Source: Hyphomicrobiales bacterium | GTDB taxonomy: Bacteria > Pseudomonadota > Alphaproteobacteria > Rhizobiales > CAJQND01 | NCBI GenBank assembly: GCA_028285595.1 | Contig: JANQOW010000162.1 | Coordinates: 1-38,306, forward strand | Direction of reading: 5' to 3' | DNA length: 38,306 nt | Shown: positions 25,062-35,821 of the stretch, one piece after another | Position numbering within the stretch: the stretch's first letter is position 1 | Layout of the letters: the number at the start of each line of letters is the position of its first letter | Notes under the pieces: generated by a model | The model's database searches: none | Told to the model about the DNA's origin: nothing | What the model saw: the letters and a program-made list of their open reading frames with translations, nothing else | Position numbers and translations under genes: made by a program

Positions 25062-25700
25062 ATGTTCAGTCATCGCCAGGTTTGGGATGCCATCGATCAA
25101 ATCGCGGAAGAACACGGACTGACTGCATCGGGATTGGCCAAGCGGGCCGGGCTCGATTCCACAACCTTCAACAAATCCAAACGCATCTCGCCGGACGGGC
25201 GGGAACGCTGGCCCTCAACGGAGAGCATTTCCAAGATTTTGCGGGTGACCGGCGAGCCCATCGATCAGTTCGCGGCCTTGGTAGACAAAAGCTCCAAGTC
25301 CAGAGCGCGCCGCCTGAAGACGGTGCCTTTGATCGGCTTTGCGCAGGCTGGGCGGGGCGGCCTGTTCGACGATGGCGGTTTTCCCACCGGAGAGGGCTGG
25401 GAGCAGATCCTGTTCCCGAACATCTCCGATGAAAACACCTACGCCTTACAGATTTCCGGCGACAGCATGGAGCCGGCCTATCGCTCGGGCGATACGATTA
25501 TTGTATCCCCCAACGTTTCTGTGCGGGTTGGCGACCGGGTGGTGGTCAAGACTGTCCATGGCGAGGTGATGGCCAAAGTGCTGAAGAACCAGAACGCGCG
25601 GCGCATCGAGCTGGAATCCGTCAATCCCGAACACGGGGTTCGGTCGGTGGACAATGATGATGTGGTGTGGATGTCCCGCATTATCTGGGCCAGCCAGTAG
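25062..25700 (+). CDS. S24 family repressor/peptidase with HTH domain (LexA/CI-like)
   Basis: 212 residues. The ATG at 25062 has AGGAGG 9 bases upstream; the frame is open further back but without a ribosome site. Residues 1-75 hold a helix-turn-helix (LTASGLAKRAGLDSTTFNKSKR). Residues from about 88 form the LexA-like S24 domain, with a possible Ala96-Gly97 cleavage site in QAGRGG, the nucleophile Ser135 in SGDSMEP and the likely base Lys172 in VMAKVL. All parts for self-cleavage are present. No other phage genes lie nearby, so it seems a chromosomal regulator. Targets are unknown; the divergent DUF952-pyrD operon is a candidate. Confidence 0.9.
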   Translation: MFSHRQVWDAIDQIAEEHGLTASGLAKRAGLDSTTFNKSKRISPDGRERWPSTESISKILRVTGEPIDQFAALVDKSSKSRARRLKTVPLIGFAQAGRGGLFDDGGFPTGEGWEQILFPNISDENTYALQISGDSMEPAYRSGDTIIVSPNVSVRVGDRVVVKTVHGEVMAKVLKNQNARRIELESVNPEHGVRSVDNDDVVWMSRIIWASQ

Positions 25701-25723
25701 GGAGAGCAACCCGACCTAACGAT

Positions 25724-25820
25724 CGTCATCCCGGAATTTCGCTAAAGCGAAATATCCGGGACCCAGAGCCATGAGGCGCGGAGGGTGCCGCTCTAGGTCC
25801 CCGCTTTCGCGGGGATGACG
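25724..25820. repeat. Single copy of the palindromic intergenic element
   Basis: This 97-base element is bounded by CGTCATCCC and GGGATGACG. It contains hairpin 1 (TTTCGC/GCGAAA flanked by CCGG pairs) and hairpin 2 (CCCCGC TTTC GCGGGG), so a strand can fold into a three-way junction. It is the same family as the cores of the array at 7702-8597. It lies between the convergent ends of the S24 repressor and lysK genes, where it may also act as a two-way terminator. Confidence 0.88.
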
Positions 25821-25845
25821 GACAAAACGGTGGGGCGCGGATAGC

Positions 25846-27441
25846 CTACCCCAGCTTCCCGGCCAACCCATCGGCGATCAGCGCGCGCGTCTCTTCAACG
25901 CCGTACAGCGCCACAAACCCGCCAAAGCGCGGGCCTTGAGACTGTCCAAGCAACACCTCGTAGAGCGCTTTGAACCAGTCTCTGAGTTGCTCGAAGCCAT
26001 GGGCTTTACCAACCTCATAGACCAGGGTCTGGATGTCTTCCGCGGACGTGCCCGCTGACACCTCCGCCAGCTTGGCGCTGAGATCCTCGAACGCGGCGCG
26101 CTCCTGGTCCGATGCGGCCCGGTACGTCTTGGCCGGCCGCACAAAGTCCTCGTAGTAGGCGATGGCATAGCCCACCATCTCGTCCAGCTTCGGGTTCTGT
26201 TCCGCCGAACTTGCCGGCGCATAACGCTGGATGAAACCCCACAGGGTGTCTTTGTCATGAGAATTGGACGCGCTCACCAGGTTGAGCAGCAGGGCAAAGC
26301 TCACCGGCACATCGGCGGCCGACGGTTCACCGGCGTGAATATGCCAGACCGGATTGGAGATCTGGTCTTTCAGTTCCTGGTCTTCATATTTGGACAGGAA
26401 GGTGAGGTACTCGTCCACGTTCTTAGGGATCACATCAAAGAACAGCCGTTTGGCTTTGCGCGGCCCTTGATACATGTAGAGTTGCAGGCTCTCCGGGCTG
26501 GCGTAGCGCAGCCACTCGTCGATTGTGAGCCCGTTGCCGCGGGATTTGGAGATCTTCTCGCCGTTCTCGTCCAGAAACAGTTCGTAATTGAACCCTTCCG
26601 GCGGCTCAGAGCCAAGCGCTTTGCAGATCCGGCTGGAGAGCCGGACAGAGTCGATCAGGTCCTTGCCGGCCATCTCATAGTCAATTCCAAGCGCCGCCCA
26701 GCGCAGAGCCCAGTCAGCCTTCCACTGACATTTCACCGCACCGCCGGTCACGGACACTTCCACCTTCTCAGAGGTTTCCGGATCTTCATAGACCACCGTG
26801 CCTTTGGACGGGTTGCGCTCCAGCATGGGCACCTGCAACACGGTGCCCGTGCGCGGACAAATGGGCAGGAACGGCGAGTAGGTGGCCCGGCGTTCAGGGC
26901 CCAAGGTGGGCAGGATGATCTCCATGACCTTGTCATAGACGTCCAGCATCTTCAGCAGAGTTTCGTCAAAGCGGCCGGATGCGTAGTAGTTGGTGGCGCT
27001 GGCGAACTCATACTCAAAGCCGAATTGATCCAGGAACCGGCGCAGGCGCGCATTATTGTGGTGAGCGAAGCTCTCATAATCATCCGAAAAGGGATCGGGC
27101 ACTTGGGTTAGGGGCTTTCCGATATGCTCGGCCATGGCCTCTTGATTGGGCACATTGTCGGGCACTTTGCGCAAAGCGTCCATATCGTCGGAAAAGCAGA
27201 TCAGCCGGGTCGGTACATCCGATAGAATGGAGAAGGCATGGCGCACCATGGACGTGCGGGCCACTTCGCCAAAGGTTCCGATATGGGGCAGGCCGGAGGG
27301 GCCATAACCGGTCTCAAACAGGATCTCGTCCGGAGATGTCTTTTGCTTCTCCAGCCGCTCCAAGAGTTTGCGGGCCTCTTCAAAGGGCCACGCCTTGGAA
27401 ACTTCTGCTTCGCTCTTCAAGAGCGTCATCTGATCGTTCAT
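25846..27441 (-). CDS. lysK: Lysyl-tRNA synthetase, class I
   Basis: 531 residues from the ATG at 27441 (a TTG at 27477 is in frame but unlikely). It carries class I signatures: PHIG at 52-55 as the HIGH motif and KISKS at 296-300 as the KMSKS motif. The C-terminal helical part holds the anticodon-binding region. This is the archaeal-type, class I LysRS that replaces the usual class II LysS in many alphaproteobacteria. It charges tRNA-Lys in the cytoplasm. The gene is monocistronic here and diverges from the helicase gene at 27515. Confidence 0.96.
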   Translation of the reverse strand: MNDQMTLLKSEAEVSKAWPFEEARKLLERLEKQKTSPDEILFETGYGPSGLPHIGTFGEVARTSMVRHAFSILSDVPTRLICFSDDMDALRKVPDNVPNQEAMAEHIGKPLTQVPDPFSDDYESFAHHNNARLRRFLDQFGFEYEFASATNYYASGRFDETLLKMLDVYDKVMEIILPTLGPERRATYSPFLPICPRTGTVLQVPMLERNPSKGTVVYEDPETSEKVEVSVTGGAVKCQWKADWALRWAALGIDYEMAGKDLIDSVRLSSRICKALGSEPPEGFNYELFLDENGEKISKSRGNGLTIDEWLRYASPESLQLYMYQGPRKAKRLFFDVIPKNVDEYLTFLSKYEDQELKDQISNPVWHIHAGEPSAADVPVSFALLLNLVSASNSHDKDTLWGFIQRYAPASSAEQNPKLDEMVGYAIAYYEDFVRPAKTYRAASDQERAAFEDLSAKLAEVSAGTSAEDIQTLVYEVGKAHGFEQLRDWFKALYEVLLGQSQGPRFGGFVALYGVEETRALIADGLAGKLG

Positions 27442-27514
27442 CGTACCGGTGCCTGCAGTAAACCTTTGTGGATGCAAATTCGGGGGTGTCGAATAGCCAT
27501 CATCATCGGCTAGG

Positions 27515-30427
27515 GTGTGCGCCCTATTTCATATTCGCGATGAGCAGATACATCAGTTGACCGGTCCCGGCAAAGACAATCTGGATTTGGCTGCGCAAAT
27601 GGTGGACCGGATACCGGTGGCCGTTCAGTCCGGTGTGTCCGCAATTATCGCTGCGCCCGGGGCTGAGCCGGAGGTGTTCGACGCCAAATCGGCTCTCGAA
27701 CAACTCGCCAAAGGCCCTCACCTCATCTGCCATGCCGGCTTTCTGGTGCGCCGGCTGGCCTTTGTCTGCGAGGCCGGCCAGGCACAGCAGCGCAGTTGCC
27801 TGGAACAGCGCCATTTGGATGTGGCTGAGCTGTTTGCGTTTGTCATGCCGGCCAAGTTTGCCCTTCCCACGCCGCTGGGTCTGGCCAGGGCATTGGGCTT
27901 CCCATCAGGTGAATTGGGCATGGAGCCGACCGGTCTTTTGCGGCGCTGCGTCCGGGCCCTGCTTGGCCACGGGATTGGGCCCAACTACCCCAATATCCGG
28001 GAGACGGCTCAAGTGGCCGCTTTCCTGGAACGCGCCAACTGGCCCTGGGCCCGTCCGGTTATGGCAGCGCTGGAGGCCACCGGGGCCAAGCTGGATCTCT
28101 CAACCTTCGGCACCGGCCTCAATGTTTGGGACCGGTTGCCCGATTGGGACGAAGGCGGCCCCAGGCCCCAGCCTGGGAACGCGCCGGTAAGTGGCGAAGA
28201 GGCCATGGAGGCTCTTTCCGGCATGCTGGATGCCGACGCTGAGCAACGGTTGGAGCAGCAGGAATATGCCGCCCAGGTGGCCCATGCCTTTGCCCCTCTT
28301 AATGTGCCGAAAGAGGGCCGGATCATCCTGTCTGAAGCCGGGACGGGTCTCGGCAAAACCTTGGGCTACCTCGCACCGGCCAGCGTATGGGCCGCCAAGA
28401 ACTCCGGCACGGCCTGGATTTCCACCTACACCAAGAACCTGCAGCGCCAATTGGAGCAAGAGACCGCCCGATTGTTCCCGGACCCTGAAATGCGCAAGCA
28501 CAAGGTGGTGATCCGCAAAGGCAGGGAAAACTATGTCTGTCTGCTCAATCTGCAGGAACGTTTTGGCCGCTTGAATACCGCCAACCCCAAGGGCGCGTTG
28601 CTGGCCGCTCTGATCTCGCGCTGGGCCCGCTATTCCAAGGACGGTGATATGGTGGGCGGCGACTTTCCGGCCTGGCTCATGACCCTGTTCAATGATCTCG
28701 CCCCCGGCGGCGGCGACCGGCAGCTCTCGCCGCAAAGCTTAGGCCTCACCGACCGGCGGGGCGAGTGCATCTATTCTGCCTGCCCGCATTACCGCAAATG
28801 CTTTGTGGAGAAGGCGGGGCGCGCTTCGCGCAAGGCCGACATTGTGGTGGCCAACCACGCTCTGGTGATGGTTCAGGCGGCCCTGGAGAGCGCTTTGGGG
28901 GCGCCGGAGACCGATGAAGAGCAAAGCGCATCGGGGGGGATCCGGCGGCTGGTGTTCGACGAGGGTCATCACCTGTTTGATGCTGCCGACAGTGCCTTTG
29001 CCGGCCACCTGACCGGGCTGGAGGCCTCTGAGCTGCGGCGCTGGCTGAAGGGGCCGGAAACCCGTGGCCGGCGCGGCCGGTCCTTGCGGGACCGGCTGGG
29101 CGATCTTGCCGAAGAGGGTGAAGGCCGGGAGAAAGAGCTGGTGCGCGAGATCGGCACCAAGGCCAATGTGTTGCCGGGGCCGGGTTGGCAACAAAGGGTG
29201 GCCGCGGGCAGCCCGGACGGCATGACTGAGACCTTTCTGGCCAGCGTGCGGACCCAGGTGCAGGCGCGCACCAATGAGGGCATGTACAATCTGGAGACCG
29301 ACTGCCGCCCGCCTGTGCCCGGGCTGATTGAGCTGGCGCGTGATCTGCAGAGTGCGCTGGTTGAGCTGGTGCAGCCTATGAAGGCTCTGGCTGCGGCTCT
29401 GAGCGCGCGGCTGGCCGACGAGGCCTCAGAACTTGATACCTCTGAGCGCGCGCGCATTGACTCCATTGCGCGGGGGCTGCGCCGCCGTGCCGAACTCACA
29501 CTCACCGCTTGGGTCGGCATGCTGGATCAGCTCGAGCTGGAACAGGCCGATGGGTTCGTCGATTGGTTCGCCATAGAAACCGCCTGGGGCCGGGAGGTGG
29601 ATGTGGGCATGCATTCGCACTGGCTCGACCCCACCATCCCGTTCTCCGAAGCGGTGTTGGAGCAAACCGATGGCGTGGTGATCACGTCTGCCACGTTGAA
29701 GGACCGCCCGCCGGACATGCCGGATGATTGGCAAAACGCGGAGATGCGCACCGGCGCGGCCCATTTGCCGTTTTCTGTGAGCCGCTATGCCTACGACTCG
29801 CCTTTTGACTATGCAGCCCAGGCCCGGATCATTGTGGTGAATGATGTGAACCGGGAGAGTATTGATCAGGTGGCCGCGGCGTACCGGGAGCTCTTTCTGG
29901 CGGCCGGTGGAGGCGCGCTTGGTCTTTTCACCGCGATCTTCCGGCTACGCGAAACCTATAAGCGCCTTGCAGCGCCGCTGGCCTCAGAGGGGATCAGCCT
30001 CTTTGCCCAACATGTGGATCCGGTGGACACCGGGACCTTGGTCGATCTTTTCCGCGCCGAGACGGACAGCTGCCTTCTGGGAACAGATGCGGTGAGGGAC
30101 GGGGTTGATGTGCCGGGTGAAGCCTTGCGGCTCATTGTGCTGGACCGGGTGCCTTGGCCCCAGCCCAACATTCTGCATCGGGCGCGTCAGAAGACGTTCG
30201 GCGGCAGCACCTGGACCGACATGCTGGTGCGCCTGAAGCTGCGCCAGGCCTTCGGGCGGCTGATTCGCGGCCGCGGCGACAGGGGCGTGTTTGTGGTGCT
30301 CGATTCCCGGCTGGCCACCCGGTTCACGACTGCGTTTCCAGGCGTTTTGGAAGTGGAGCGCATGGGGCTTGTGGAGGCCATTGACGCCACTCAGGAATTT
30401 CTTGCCGGAGCCGGAACGAAGAACTAG
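27515..30427 (+). CDS. DinG/XPD-like Fe-S helicase with degenerate exonuclease-like N-terminus
   Basis: 970 residues from a GTG at 27515; an ATG at 27599 is the next in-frame choice. Residues 1 to about 150 look like a DnaQ-type exonuclease fold that has lost its acidic residues ([12 protein letters not shown] where HNAxFD is expected, then [28 protein letters not shown]). The helicase has Walker [10 protein letters not shown] near 273-281, four cysteines at 342, 418, 423 and 429 that fit an iron-sulfur cluster, a DEGHH box near 482, TSATL, and a final [14 protein letters not shown]. It belongs to the Rad3/XPD superfamily 2 helicases (DinG, YoaA), which unwind damaged or structured DNA 5'-3'. 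A TerB-family gene follows directly. Confidence 0.9.
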   Translation: MCALFHIRDEQIHQLTGPGKDNLDLAAQMVDRIPVAVQSGVSAIIAAPGAEPEVFDAKSALEQLAKGPHLICHAGFLVRRLAFVCEAGQAQQRSCLEQRHLDVAELFAFVMPAKFALPTPLGLARALGFPSGELGMEPTGLLRRCVRALLGHGIGPNYPNIRETAQVAAFLERANWPWARPVMAALEATGAKLDLSTFGTGLNVWDRLPDWDEGGPRPQPGNAPVSGEEAMEALSGMLDADAEQRLEQQEYAAQVAHAFAPLNVPKEGRIILSEAGTGLGKTLGYLAPASVWAAKNSGTAWISTYTKNLQRQLEQETARLFPDPEMRKHKVVIRKGRENYVCLLNLQERFGRLNTANPKGALLAALISRWARYSKDGDMVGGDFPAWLMTLFNDLAPGGGDRQLSPQSLGLTDRRGECIYSACPHYRKCFVEKAGRASRKADIVVANHALVMVQAALESALGAPETDEEQSASGGIRRLVFDEGHHLFDAADSAFAGHLTGLEASELRRWLKGPETRGRRGRSLRDRLGDLAEEGEGREKELVREIGTKANVLPGPGWQQRVAAGSPDGMTETFLASVRTQVQARTNEGMYNLETDCRPPVPGLIELARDLQSALVELVQPMKALAAALSARLADEASELDTSERARIDSIARGLRRRAELTLTAWVGMLDQLELEQADGFVDWFAIETAWGREVDVGMHSHWLDPTIPFSEAVLEQTDGVVITSATLKDRPPDMPDDWQNAEMRTGAAHLPFSVSRYAYDSPFDYAAQARIIVVNDVNRESIDQVAAAYRELFLAAGGGALGLFTAIFRLRETYKRLAAPLASEGISLFAQHVDPVDTGTLVDLFRAETDSCLLGTDAVRDGVDVPGEALRLIVLDRVPWPQPNILHRARQKTFGGSTWTDMLVRLKLRQAFGRLIRGRGDRGVFVVLDSRLATRFTTAFPGVLEVERMGLVEAIDATQEFLAGAGTKN

Positions 30428-30468
30428 TGTCCGCGTCAGATTCAATCTCTCAATCGGAAATTGCGAGC

Positions 30469-30882
30469 ATGAACAAGACCATCGGCCACCATCAGGCCCT
30501 CATCTACGTCATGGTAACAATGGCCGGCGTTGACCGGGCCATCAGAGATTCTGAGCTGCAGCGGATCGGGCGCATCGTCCAAACCTGGCCTGTGTTTTCA
30601 GATTTCGATCCCGAACGCCTGGTCTATGTGGCCCAGGAGTGCGGCGAGATTGTCAGCGCCGATGGCGGCTTGGATGCCGTGTTAGGCCTGGTTCAGACAG
30701 ATTTGCCGCCCTCGCTCCACGAGTGCGCCTATGCGCTGGCCGTCGAGGTGGCGGCCGTGGACCATCAGGTGGAGCGCGAGGAGATCCGGTTCCTGGCCAT
30801 GTTGCGGGACGCCCTTGGCCTGGACAAGCTCACCACCGCCGCAATCGAACGCGGCGCCCAGGCGCGCTTGGCCAAGCTTTAG
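30469..30882 (+). CDS. TerB-family (tellurite resistance-like) protein
   Basis: 137 residues from the ATG at 30469; a GTG at 30427 sharing one base with the helicase stop would add 14 residues and is equally possible. The chain is all-helical with the TerB pattern: an N-terminal LIYVMVTMAGVDRAIRDSELQRIG, the acidic DGGLDAVL loop, and AVEVAAVDHQVEREEIRFLAMLRDALGLD near the end, whose paired acidic residues bind metal in TerB. The family name comes from tellurite resistance, but lone genes like this one have no proven function. It lies in the helicase operon and meets gcvP tail to tail. Confidence 0.82.
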   Translation: MNKTIGHHQALIYVMVTMAGVDRAIRDSELQRIGRIVQTWPVFSDFDPERLVYVAQECGEIVSADGGLDAVLGLVQTDLPPSLHECAYALAVEVAAVDHQVEREEIRFLAMLRDALGLDKLTTAAIERGAQARLAKL

Positions 30883-30889
30883 GCGGCCG

Positions 30890-33796
30890 CTACTCCGCGG
30901 CTTCCAGATATTCCTCAAGCGGCGGGCAGCTGCACACCAGATTTCGGTCTCCCGCCACATTGTCCACCCGTCCCACGGGCGGCCAATATTTATCCGCCTG
31001 CACGAACGGCAAGGGGAAGAAGGCCTGCTTCTTGGAATAGGGCCGGTCCCAGTCCTCCACCAGCAGGTCCTGTGTGTGCGGCGCGTTTTTGAGGAGATTG
31101 TTCTGCGGATCGGCCGCACCGCTTTCCACCTCCGCTATTTCTTTGCGGATCTGGATCATGGCATCGCAGAAGCGGTCCATCTCCGCTTTGGACTCCGATT
31201 CGGTGGGCTCCACCATCATGGTTTCCACCACGGGCCATGACATGGTGGGGGCATGGAAGCCGTAATCCACCAGGCGCTTGGCCACATCCTCCACGGTGAT
31301 GCCGCAGCTCTCTTTCAGGCCCCGCATATCGATGATGCATTCATGAGCCACGAAACCGCCGGGGCCGGTATAGACCACCGGGAAGTGACCGTTCAGCCGC
31401 TTGGCCATGTAATTGGCGTTCAAGATGGCCACGGCGGTGGCCCGGGTCAGGCCTTCAGTGCCCATCATGGCAATGTAGGCCCAGGAGATGGGCAGAATGG
31501 ATGCCGACCCCCAGGGCGCCGCAGACACCTGGCCGATGGTTTGCTTGCCCGCCGAAGCCGGGTTCACTCCGTCCACCACATCATGATCAGGCAGATAAGG
31601 CGCCAAATGGGCTTTCACGCCGATGGGCCCGACGCCCGGTCCGCCACCCCCGTGAGGAATGCAGAAGGTCTTGTGCAGGTTCATGTGGCACACATCGGCC
31701 CCGACCTCGGCCGGCTTCACAATGCCCACGAGTGCGTTGAGGTTTGCCCCATCAAGATAGACCTGCCCGCCATTGTCGTGAATGGTTTGGCAAATCTCTT
31801 TGATCGCCTCCTCGAACACGCCGTGGGTTGAAGGATAGGTGACCATCAGAGCGGCGAGGGCCTCTTTGTGCTCTTCGGCTTTGGCTCTGAGATCGTCCAC
31901 ATCCACGTTACCGTTCTCATCGCATTTGACGACCACCACCTTCATGCCGGCCATAACGGCGGAGGCTGGGTTTGTGCCGTGCGCCGACATGGGGATGAGG
32001 CAGATGTTGCGATGGCCTTCGCCGCGGGCTTCATGATATTTCTGAATGGTCAGAAGGCCTGAGTACTCGCCCTGGCTTCCGGCGTTCGGCTGCAGCGAAA
32101 CCGCATCAAAACCGGTGATCTCACAAAGCATGAACTCAAGCTCTTCAAACAGTTGCTGATAGCCTTGCGCCTGCTCAAGGGGCGCAAACGGGTGCATCAT
32201 GGCAAACTCTTTGAAGGTGATCGGGATCATCTCCGTGGTGCCGTTCAGTTTCATGGTGCACGACCCAAGCGGGATCATGGAGCGGTCAAGCGCCACATCC
32301 TTGTCTTGAAGGCGCCTCAGATAGCGCAGCATCTCGGTCTCGCTGCGGTACATTGAGAACACGGGATGGGTCAGATACTCGCTGGTGCGGCGCAAGGCTT
32401 GAGGGATGCATTCTTCTGTCTGCTCGTCCAGATCATCCAGTGTGACCCCTTGCATGGCCGATGTTCTAAAGCATGACAAAAGCCGCTCCACTTCCGAACG
32501 CCGCGTTGTGGTGTCAAACGAGATGCCCAAATGATCAGCATCGACGAAGCGGAGATTGATCCGCTTTTCCCGCGCCTTGGCGAGGATCGAGGGCGCACGG
32601 CCCGGTGCCCGCACGGTGATGGTGTCGAAGTAGGCATCCGTGACCACTTCAAAGCCGTAACTCTCAATGGCGGCAGCGCAGATCTGTGCGTAGCGGTGAG
32701 CGCGTTGCGCAGATTTCCGGATCCCTTCCGGTCCGTGATAGACGGCGTAGCAGCCGGCAATCACCGCCAGCAGCACCTGAGCTGTACAAATGTTGCTGTT
32801 GGCCTTTTCGCGGCGAATATGTTGCTCACGTGTCTGCAGCGCCATGCGCAGGGCCGGTTTGCCGGCGCTGTCCACCGACACCCCGATGATCCGGCCTGGG
32901 ATCGATCTTTTAAACTCTTCTTTGCACGCAAAGAATGCCGCATGCGGCCCCCCATAGCCCATGGGCACGCCGAAACGCTGGCTGTTGCCAACGGCCACAT
33001 CTGCGCCCAATTCGCCGGGCGGGGTCAACAATGCACACGCCATCAAGTCGGTGGCCATGATGGAGAAGGCGTTGGCATCGTGCAGAGCTTTGTTGACGGC
33101 TCTGAAGTCTCGTACGCTGCCGCTGGAGCCTGGGTAAGACAGAAGCGCACCGAAGACAGCATCGGCATTCAGTTCGGTGTGGGGGTCTCCAATGACCACC
33201 TCATAGTCAAAAGCCTTGGCCCGCGTTTGTATCACCGCGATGGTCTGCGGGTGGGTGTCGCGGTCCACGAAGAAAGTCATAGTCTTCTTCTTCGACAAGC
33301 GTTGCACCATAGCCATGGCTTCCGCAGCAGCCGTGCCTTCATCCAGAAGCGAGGCGTTGGCCAGCTCGAGCCCTGTAAGGTCGGACACCATCTGCTGATA
33401 GTTCAAAAGCGCTTCCAGACGTCCCTGGCTGACCTCGGCCTGATAGGGCGTGTAAGCGGTGTACCAGCCTGGGCTCTCCAACAGGCGGCGCAGCACAACC
33501 TTGGGCGTCGTGGAGCCGTAATATCCCATGCCGATCATTGAGGTGAACACCTGGTTGCGTCCGGCCATGCGGCGCAGGTCCGACAGGGTGTTCCGCTCGC
33601 TCAAGGGTGCCGGCAGGTTCGGGGGCGAAGCGGTGCGGATGGTTTCCGGCACCACCTTGTCCAGGAGATCATCGAGCGAGCTTGCGCCCACCGCTTCCAG
33701 CATGCTGTCGATTTCTGCATCGCGCGGTCCAATGTGGCGCGGGATGAAGTTGGCCCCGGACTGCAGGTCCGTCAGGCGCAAGCGTTTTTGACCCAT
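30890..33796 (-). CDS. gcvP: Glycine dehydrogenase (decarboxylating), P protein of glycine cleavage
   Basis: 968 residues, the single-chain (fused P1-P2) form. The ATG at 33796 has AGGAG 8 bases upstream; a GTG just before it is less likely. The N-terminus [17 protein letters not shown] and the PLP lysine Lys709 in [16 protein letters not shown] are diagnostic. It decarboxylates glycine and passes the aminomethyl group to the lipoyl arm of GcvH. It is the last gene of gcvT-gcvH-gcvP, 34 bases behind gcvH. Confidence 0.97.
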   Translation of the reverse strand: MGQKRLRLTDLQSGANFIPRHIGPRDAEIDSMLEAVGASSLDDLLDKVVPETIRTASPPNLPAPLSERNTLSDLRRMAGRNQVFTSMIGMGYYGSTTPKVVLRRLLESPGWYTAYTPYQAEVSQGRLEALLNYQQMVSDLTGLELANASLLDEGTAAAEAMAMVQRLSKKKTMTFFVDRDTHPQTIAVIQTRAKAFDYEVVIGDPHTELNADAVFGALLSYPGSSGSVRDFRAVNKALHDANAFSIMATDLMACALLTPPGELGADVAVGNSQRFGVPMGYGGPHAAFFACKEEFKRSIPGRIIGVSVDSAGKPALRMALQTREQHIRREKANSNICTAQVLLAVIAGCYAVYHGPEGIRKSAQRAHRYAQICAAAIESYGFEVVTDAYFDTITVRAPGRAPSILAKAREKRINLRFVDADHLGISFDTTTRRSEVERLLSCFRTSAMQGVTLDDLDEQTEECIPQALRRTSEYLTHPVFSMYRSETEMLRYLRRLQDKDVALDRSMIPLGSCTMKLNGTTEMIPITFKEFAMMHPFAPLEQAQGYQQLFEELEFMLCEITGFDAVSLQPNAGSQGEYSGLLTIQKYHEARGEGHRNICLIPMSAHGTNPASAVMAGMKVVVVKCDENGNVDVDDLRAKAEEHKEALAALMVTYPSTHGVFEEAIKEICQTIHDNGGQVYLDGANLNALVGIVKPAEVGADVCHMNLHKTFCIPHGGGGPGVGPIGVKAHLAPYLPDHDVVDGVNPASAGKQTIGQVSAAPWGSASILPISWAYIAMMGTEGLTRATAVAILNANYMAKRLNGHFPVVYTGPGGFVAHECIIDMRGLKESCGITVEDVAKRLVDYGFHAPTMSWPVVETMMVEPTESESKAEMDRFCDAMIQIRKEIAEVESGAADPQNNLLKNAPHTQDLLVEDWDRPYSKKQAFFPLPFVQADKYWPPVGRVDNVAGDRNLVCSCPPLEEYLEAAE

Positions 33797-33830
33797 CACG
33801 TGTTCTCCTGAACGCTAGTCTTTCTCGATA

Positions 33831-34202
33831 TTACTCTGCGATATGTGCCTGATAGGCGGCCTCGTCCATGAGCCCGTCCAATTGGCCGGCGTCAGCGATT
33901 TTCACCTTCATGAACCAGCCGCCACCTTGCGCATCGGAATTCACCAGGCTGGGATCGTCCACCAAGGCGCCGTTCACTTCGACGATCTCTCCGTCGATCG
34001 GCGCATAAACGTCGCTGGCCGCTTTCACCGATTCCACCACGGCAGCATCGCCGCCTTTCTGAACCGAACTGCCGACGTCCGGCAGATCCACAAACACCAC
34101 ATCGCCCAACTGCTCCTGCGCATGGTTTGTGATGCCAACCGTGGCAACGTCGCCGTCGACGCTGATCCATTCATGGTCTTCGGTAAATTTTAAAGTGCTC
34201 AT
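33831..34202 (-). CDS. gcvH: Glycine cleavage system H protein
   Basis: 123 residues from the ATG at 34202, which has GGAAGGA closely upstream; longer versions of the frame overlap gcvT and lack a ribosome site. The sequence opens [15 protein letters not shown] and carries the lipoyl lysine Lys60 in [14 protein letters not shown] protein shuttles the aminomethyl group between the P and T proteins through its lipoyl arm. It sits 31 bases behind gcvT. Confidence 0.97.
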   Translation of the reverse strand: MSTLKFTEDHEWISVDGDVATVGITNHAQEQLGDVVFVDLPDVGSSVQKGGDAAVVESVKAASDVYAPIDGEIVEVNGALVDDPSLVNSDAQGGGWFMKVKIADAGQLDGLMDEAAYQAHIAE

Positions 34203-34233
34203 CGTTTTTCCTTCCCTAGATAAGATGATGATT

Positions 34234-35361
34234 TCAACGCCGATACCGGTGAGGTGCAAATGGCATTTTAGTGATTGTGGCTGGAAGCGCTTTGCCGCGG
34301 ACAATCAGATCGACCTGGGTGCCTGACGCGCGATGTTCGAAAGCCACATAGCCCATGGCGACCGGCCCGCCCACAGTGGGCCCGAAGCCACCTGAGGTGA
34401 TCACGCCAATCTCGGCGCCATCCTTCTCAATCACCGTCCCTTCCCGCGCCGGTGCGCGGCCTTCCGGTTGCAATCCCACGCGCGCCCGCGTGCGCTGGCC
34501 GGCAATCTCACGCTGCACCCGGTCTGCTCCCGGAAATCCGCCTTCGGTGCGCCGGCGCTTGCCAACCGACCAGATGAGGCCGGCCTCAATCGGGCTGGTG
34601 GTTTCATCAATGTCGTGGCCATAGAGGCACAAGCCCGCTTCCAGCCGCAAGGAATCCCTGGCGCCCAGGCCGATCGGTTCCACCTCCGGCTGCTCCAACA
34701 GGGCATCCATCAAGGCGCCGGCATCATCGTTGCTCACCGAGATCTCAAAGCCGTCTTCGCCGGTATAGCCTGACCGTGAGACATGGCAGGCCAATCCGGC
34801 CACGGTGCAAGACATCGCCTGCATGAAGTTCATCTCGGCAGCTTCGGGACCAAGCCGGCTCATCACGTCATGTGCCCCAGGTCCCTGCAAAGCCAACAGG
34901 GCTTTGCCGTTCAGGATCTCGACGCTGACATCATCCGGCATACCGGCTTCAAGGCGGGCGAAATCAGCATCCTTGCAGGCGGCATTGACCACCAGGAAGA
35001 GGCTGCCGTCTGCGCCCTCTCCGGCTGGCCGTGTGACCATAAGATCGTCCAGGATGCCGCCGGCGTCATTGGTGAATTGCGTGTAGGTTTGGTGTCCGGG
35101 CTCTAACGCCAAAAAGTCTCCTGGCGTAAGCGTCTCAAGGGCACCAGCGGTGGTGGCGTGGTCGGGGCCGTGCAGGAAGCACTGGCCCATATGAGACACA
35201 TCGAACAGGCCCGCGGCCGTGCGCGTGTGCTTGTGTTCGGCCATAATGCCTGCAGGGTACTGCACCGGCATGTGGTAGCCGGCGAACGGCACCATCTTGG
35301 CCCCAAGGGCGACGTGACGGGAATGCAAAGGTGTTTGCTTCAGCGTGGCATCGTCACTCAT
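34234..35361 (-). CDS. gcvT: Glycine cleavage system T protein (aminomethyltransferase)
   Basis: 375 residues from the ATG at 35361; in-frame ATGs at 35367 and 35376 exist, but GGAG lies 6 bases before 35361. The start [20 protein letters not shown] and the [15 protein letters not shown] and GLFDVSHMG segments are typical for GcvT, which uses tetrahydrofolate to release ammonia and 5,10-methylene-THF from the loaded H protein. It is the first gene of the operon and is preceded by a tandem glycine riboswitch. Confidence 0.96.
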   Translation of the reverse strand: MSDDATLKQTPLHSRHVALGAKMVPFAGYHMPVQYPAGIMAEHKHTRTAAGLFDVSHMGQCFLHGPDHATTAGALETLTPGDFLALEPGHQTYTQFTNDAGGILDDLMVTRPAGEGADGSLFLVVNAACKDADFARLEAGMPDDVSVEILNGKALLALQGPGAHDVMSRLGPEAAEMNFMQAMSCTVAGLACHVSRSGYTGEDGFEISVSNDDAGALMDALLEQPEVEPIGLGARDSLRLEAGLCLYGHDIDETTSPIEAGLIWSVGKRRRTEGGFPGADRVQREIAGQRTRARVGLQPEGRAPAREGTVIEKDGAEIGVITSGGFGPTVGGPVAMGYVAFEHRASGTQVDLIVRGKALPATITKMPFAPHRYRR

Positions 35362-35384
35362 CTTCATCTCCAACATCAGGTTGC

Positions 35385-35416
35385 CGATGCAGGAGAGCGA
35401 TCACGCGCCTGCATCG
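35385..35416 (-). promoter_or_regulatory. Hairpin between glycine riboswitch and gcvT start (possible expression platform)
   Basis: A perfect 9-bp stem (CGATGCAGG with CCTGCATCG) closes a 14-base loop directly behind the second aptamer. It ends 14 bases before the GGAG ribosome site of gcvT. No T-tract follows it, so it does not look like an intrinsic terminator; control of translation through access to the ribosome site is the more likely use. Confidence 0.5.
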
Positions 35417-35640
35417 CCCCATCTGTCAGAGAACCTGAGAGATTTGACCGGCTGCCAGACCTGCATGGGTCAAGCGCCCGGCTTACCCCCTTCGGTGAAC
35501 AGCGCTTTTCGAAAAGAAGCGCTGCTGCTCTCCAGAGTGGCTAGCCCTGTTGCGGTCCATTTGCCTGAGAGTTTCCGGGGCGGTTGCTCCTTCGGCGCCG
35601 GCGACGGATATTCTCCGTGGACGGTCTCTCCCGCAACGGC
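35405..35640 (-). ncRNA. Tandem glycine riboswitch upstream of gcvTHP
   Basis: Read on the minus strand, the leader contains two glycine aptamers in a row. Aptamer 1 (about 35638-35528) has GGGAGAG, GCGCCGAAGGAGCAA, then AACTCTCAGGCAAA, GGACCG and ACTCTGGAGAG. Aptamer 2 (about 35520-35410) has CACCGAAGGGGTAAGC, AATCTCTCAGG and TCTGACAGA. These strings are the conserved glycine-binding core of the gcvT element. Glycine binding normally turns on the cleavage operon so that excess glycine is used as a carbon and one-carbon source. The gcvT gene follows at 35361. Confidence 0.93.
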
Positions 35641-35654
35641 ATAATGCCAGGGGC

Positions 35655-35684
35655 ATACATGACCCCATTGGATCAAAAGGTCAA
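35655..35684 (-). promoter_or_regulatory. Candidate promoter of the gcvTHP operon
   Basis: On the minus strand TTGACC (35684-35679) is followed after 18 bases by ATGTAT (35660-35655). Transcription would begin near 35648, a few bases before the first riboswitch aptamer. The -35 box is good and the -10 box is poor, so the call depends on the fit with the riboswitch start. Confidence 0.45.
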
Positions 35685-35821
35685 GCCCACTGTTTGCGAA
35701 TGCCGAAGCTTACATTCGAAGTGGGATTTTCCGCCTCGCCGGTTGACGCCTCTTGGATATTGGATGAAGGTGAGCTGTGGAGGCGGAGCGAACGCAACCG
35801 TTTAAATAGAGGGAGAACACA

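Noticed and set aside
25062-25700. Prophage remnant marked by the CI-like repressor
   Set aside because: Neighbours are pyrD and lysK; no integrase, attachment repeat or phage structural gene was seen.
25701-27514. T-box or tRNA gene near lysK
   Set aside because: No tRNA-like fold or T-box motif was seen in the short flanks of lysK.
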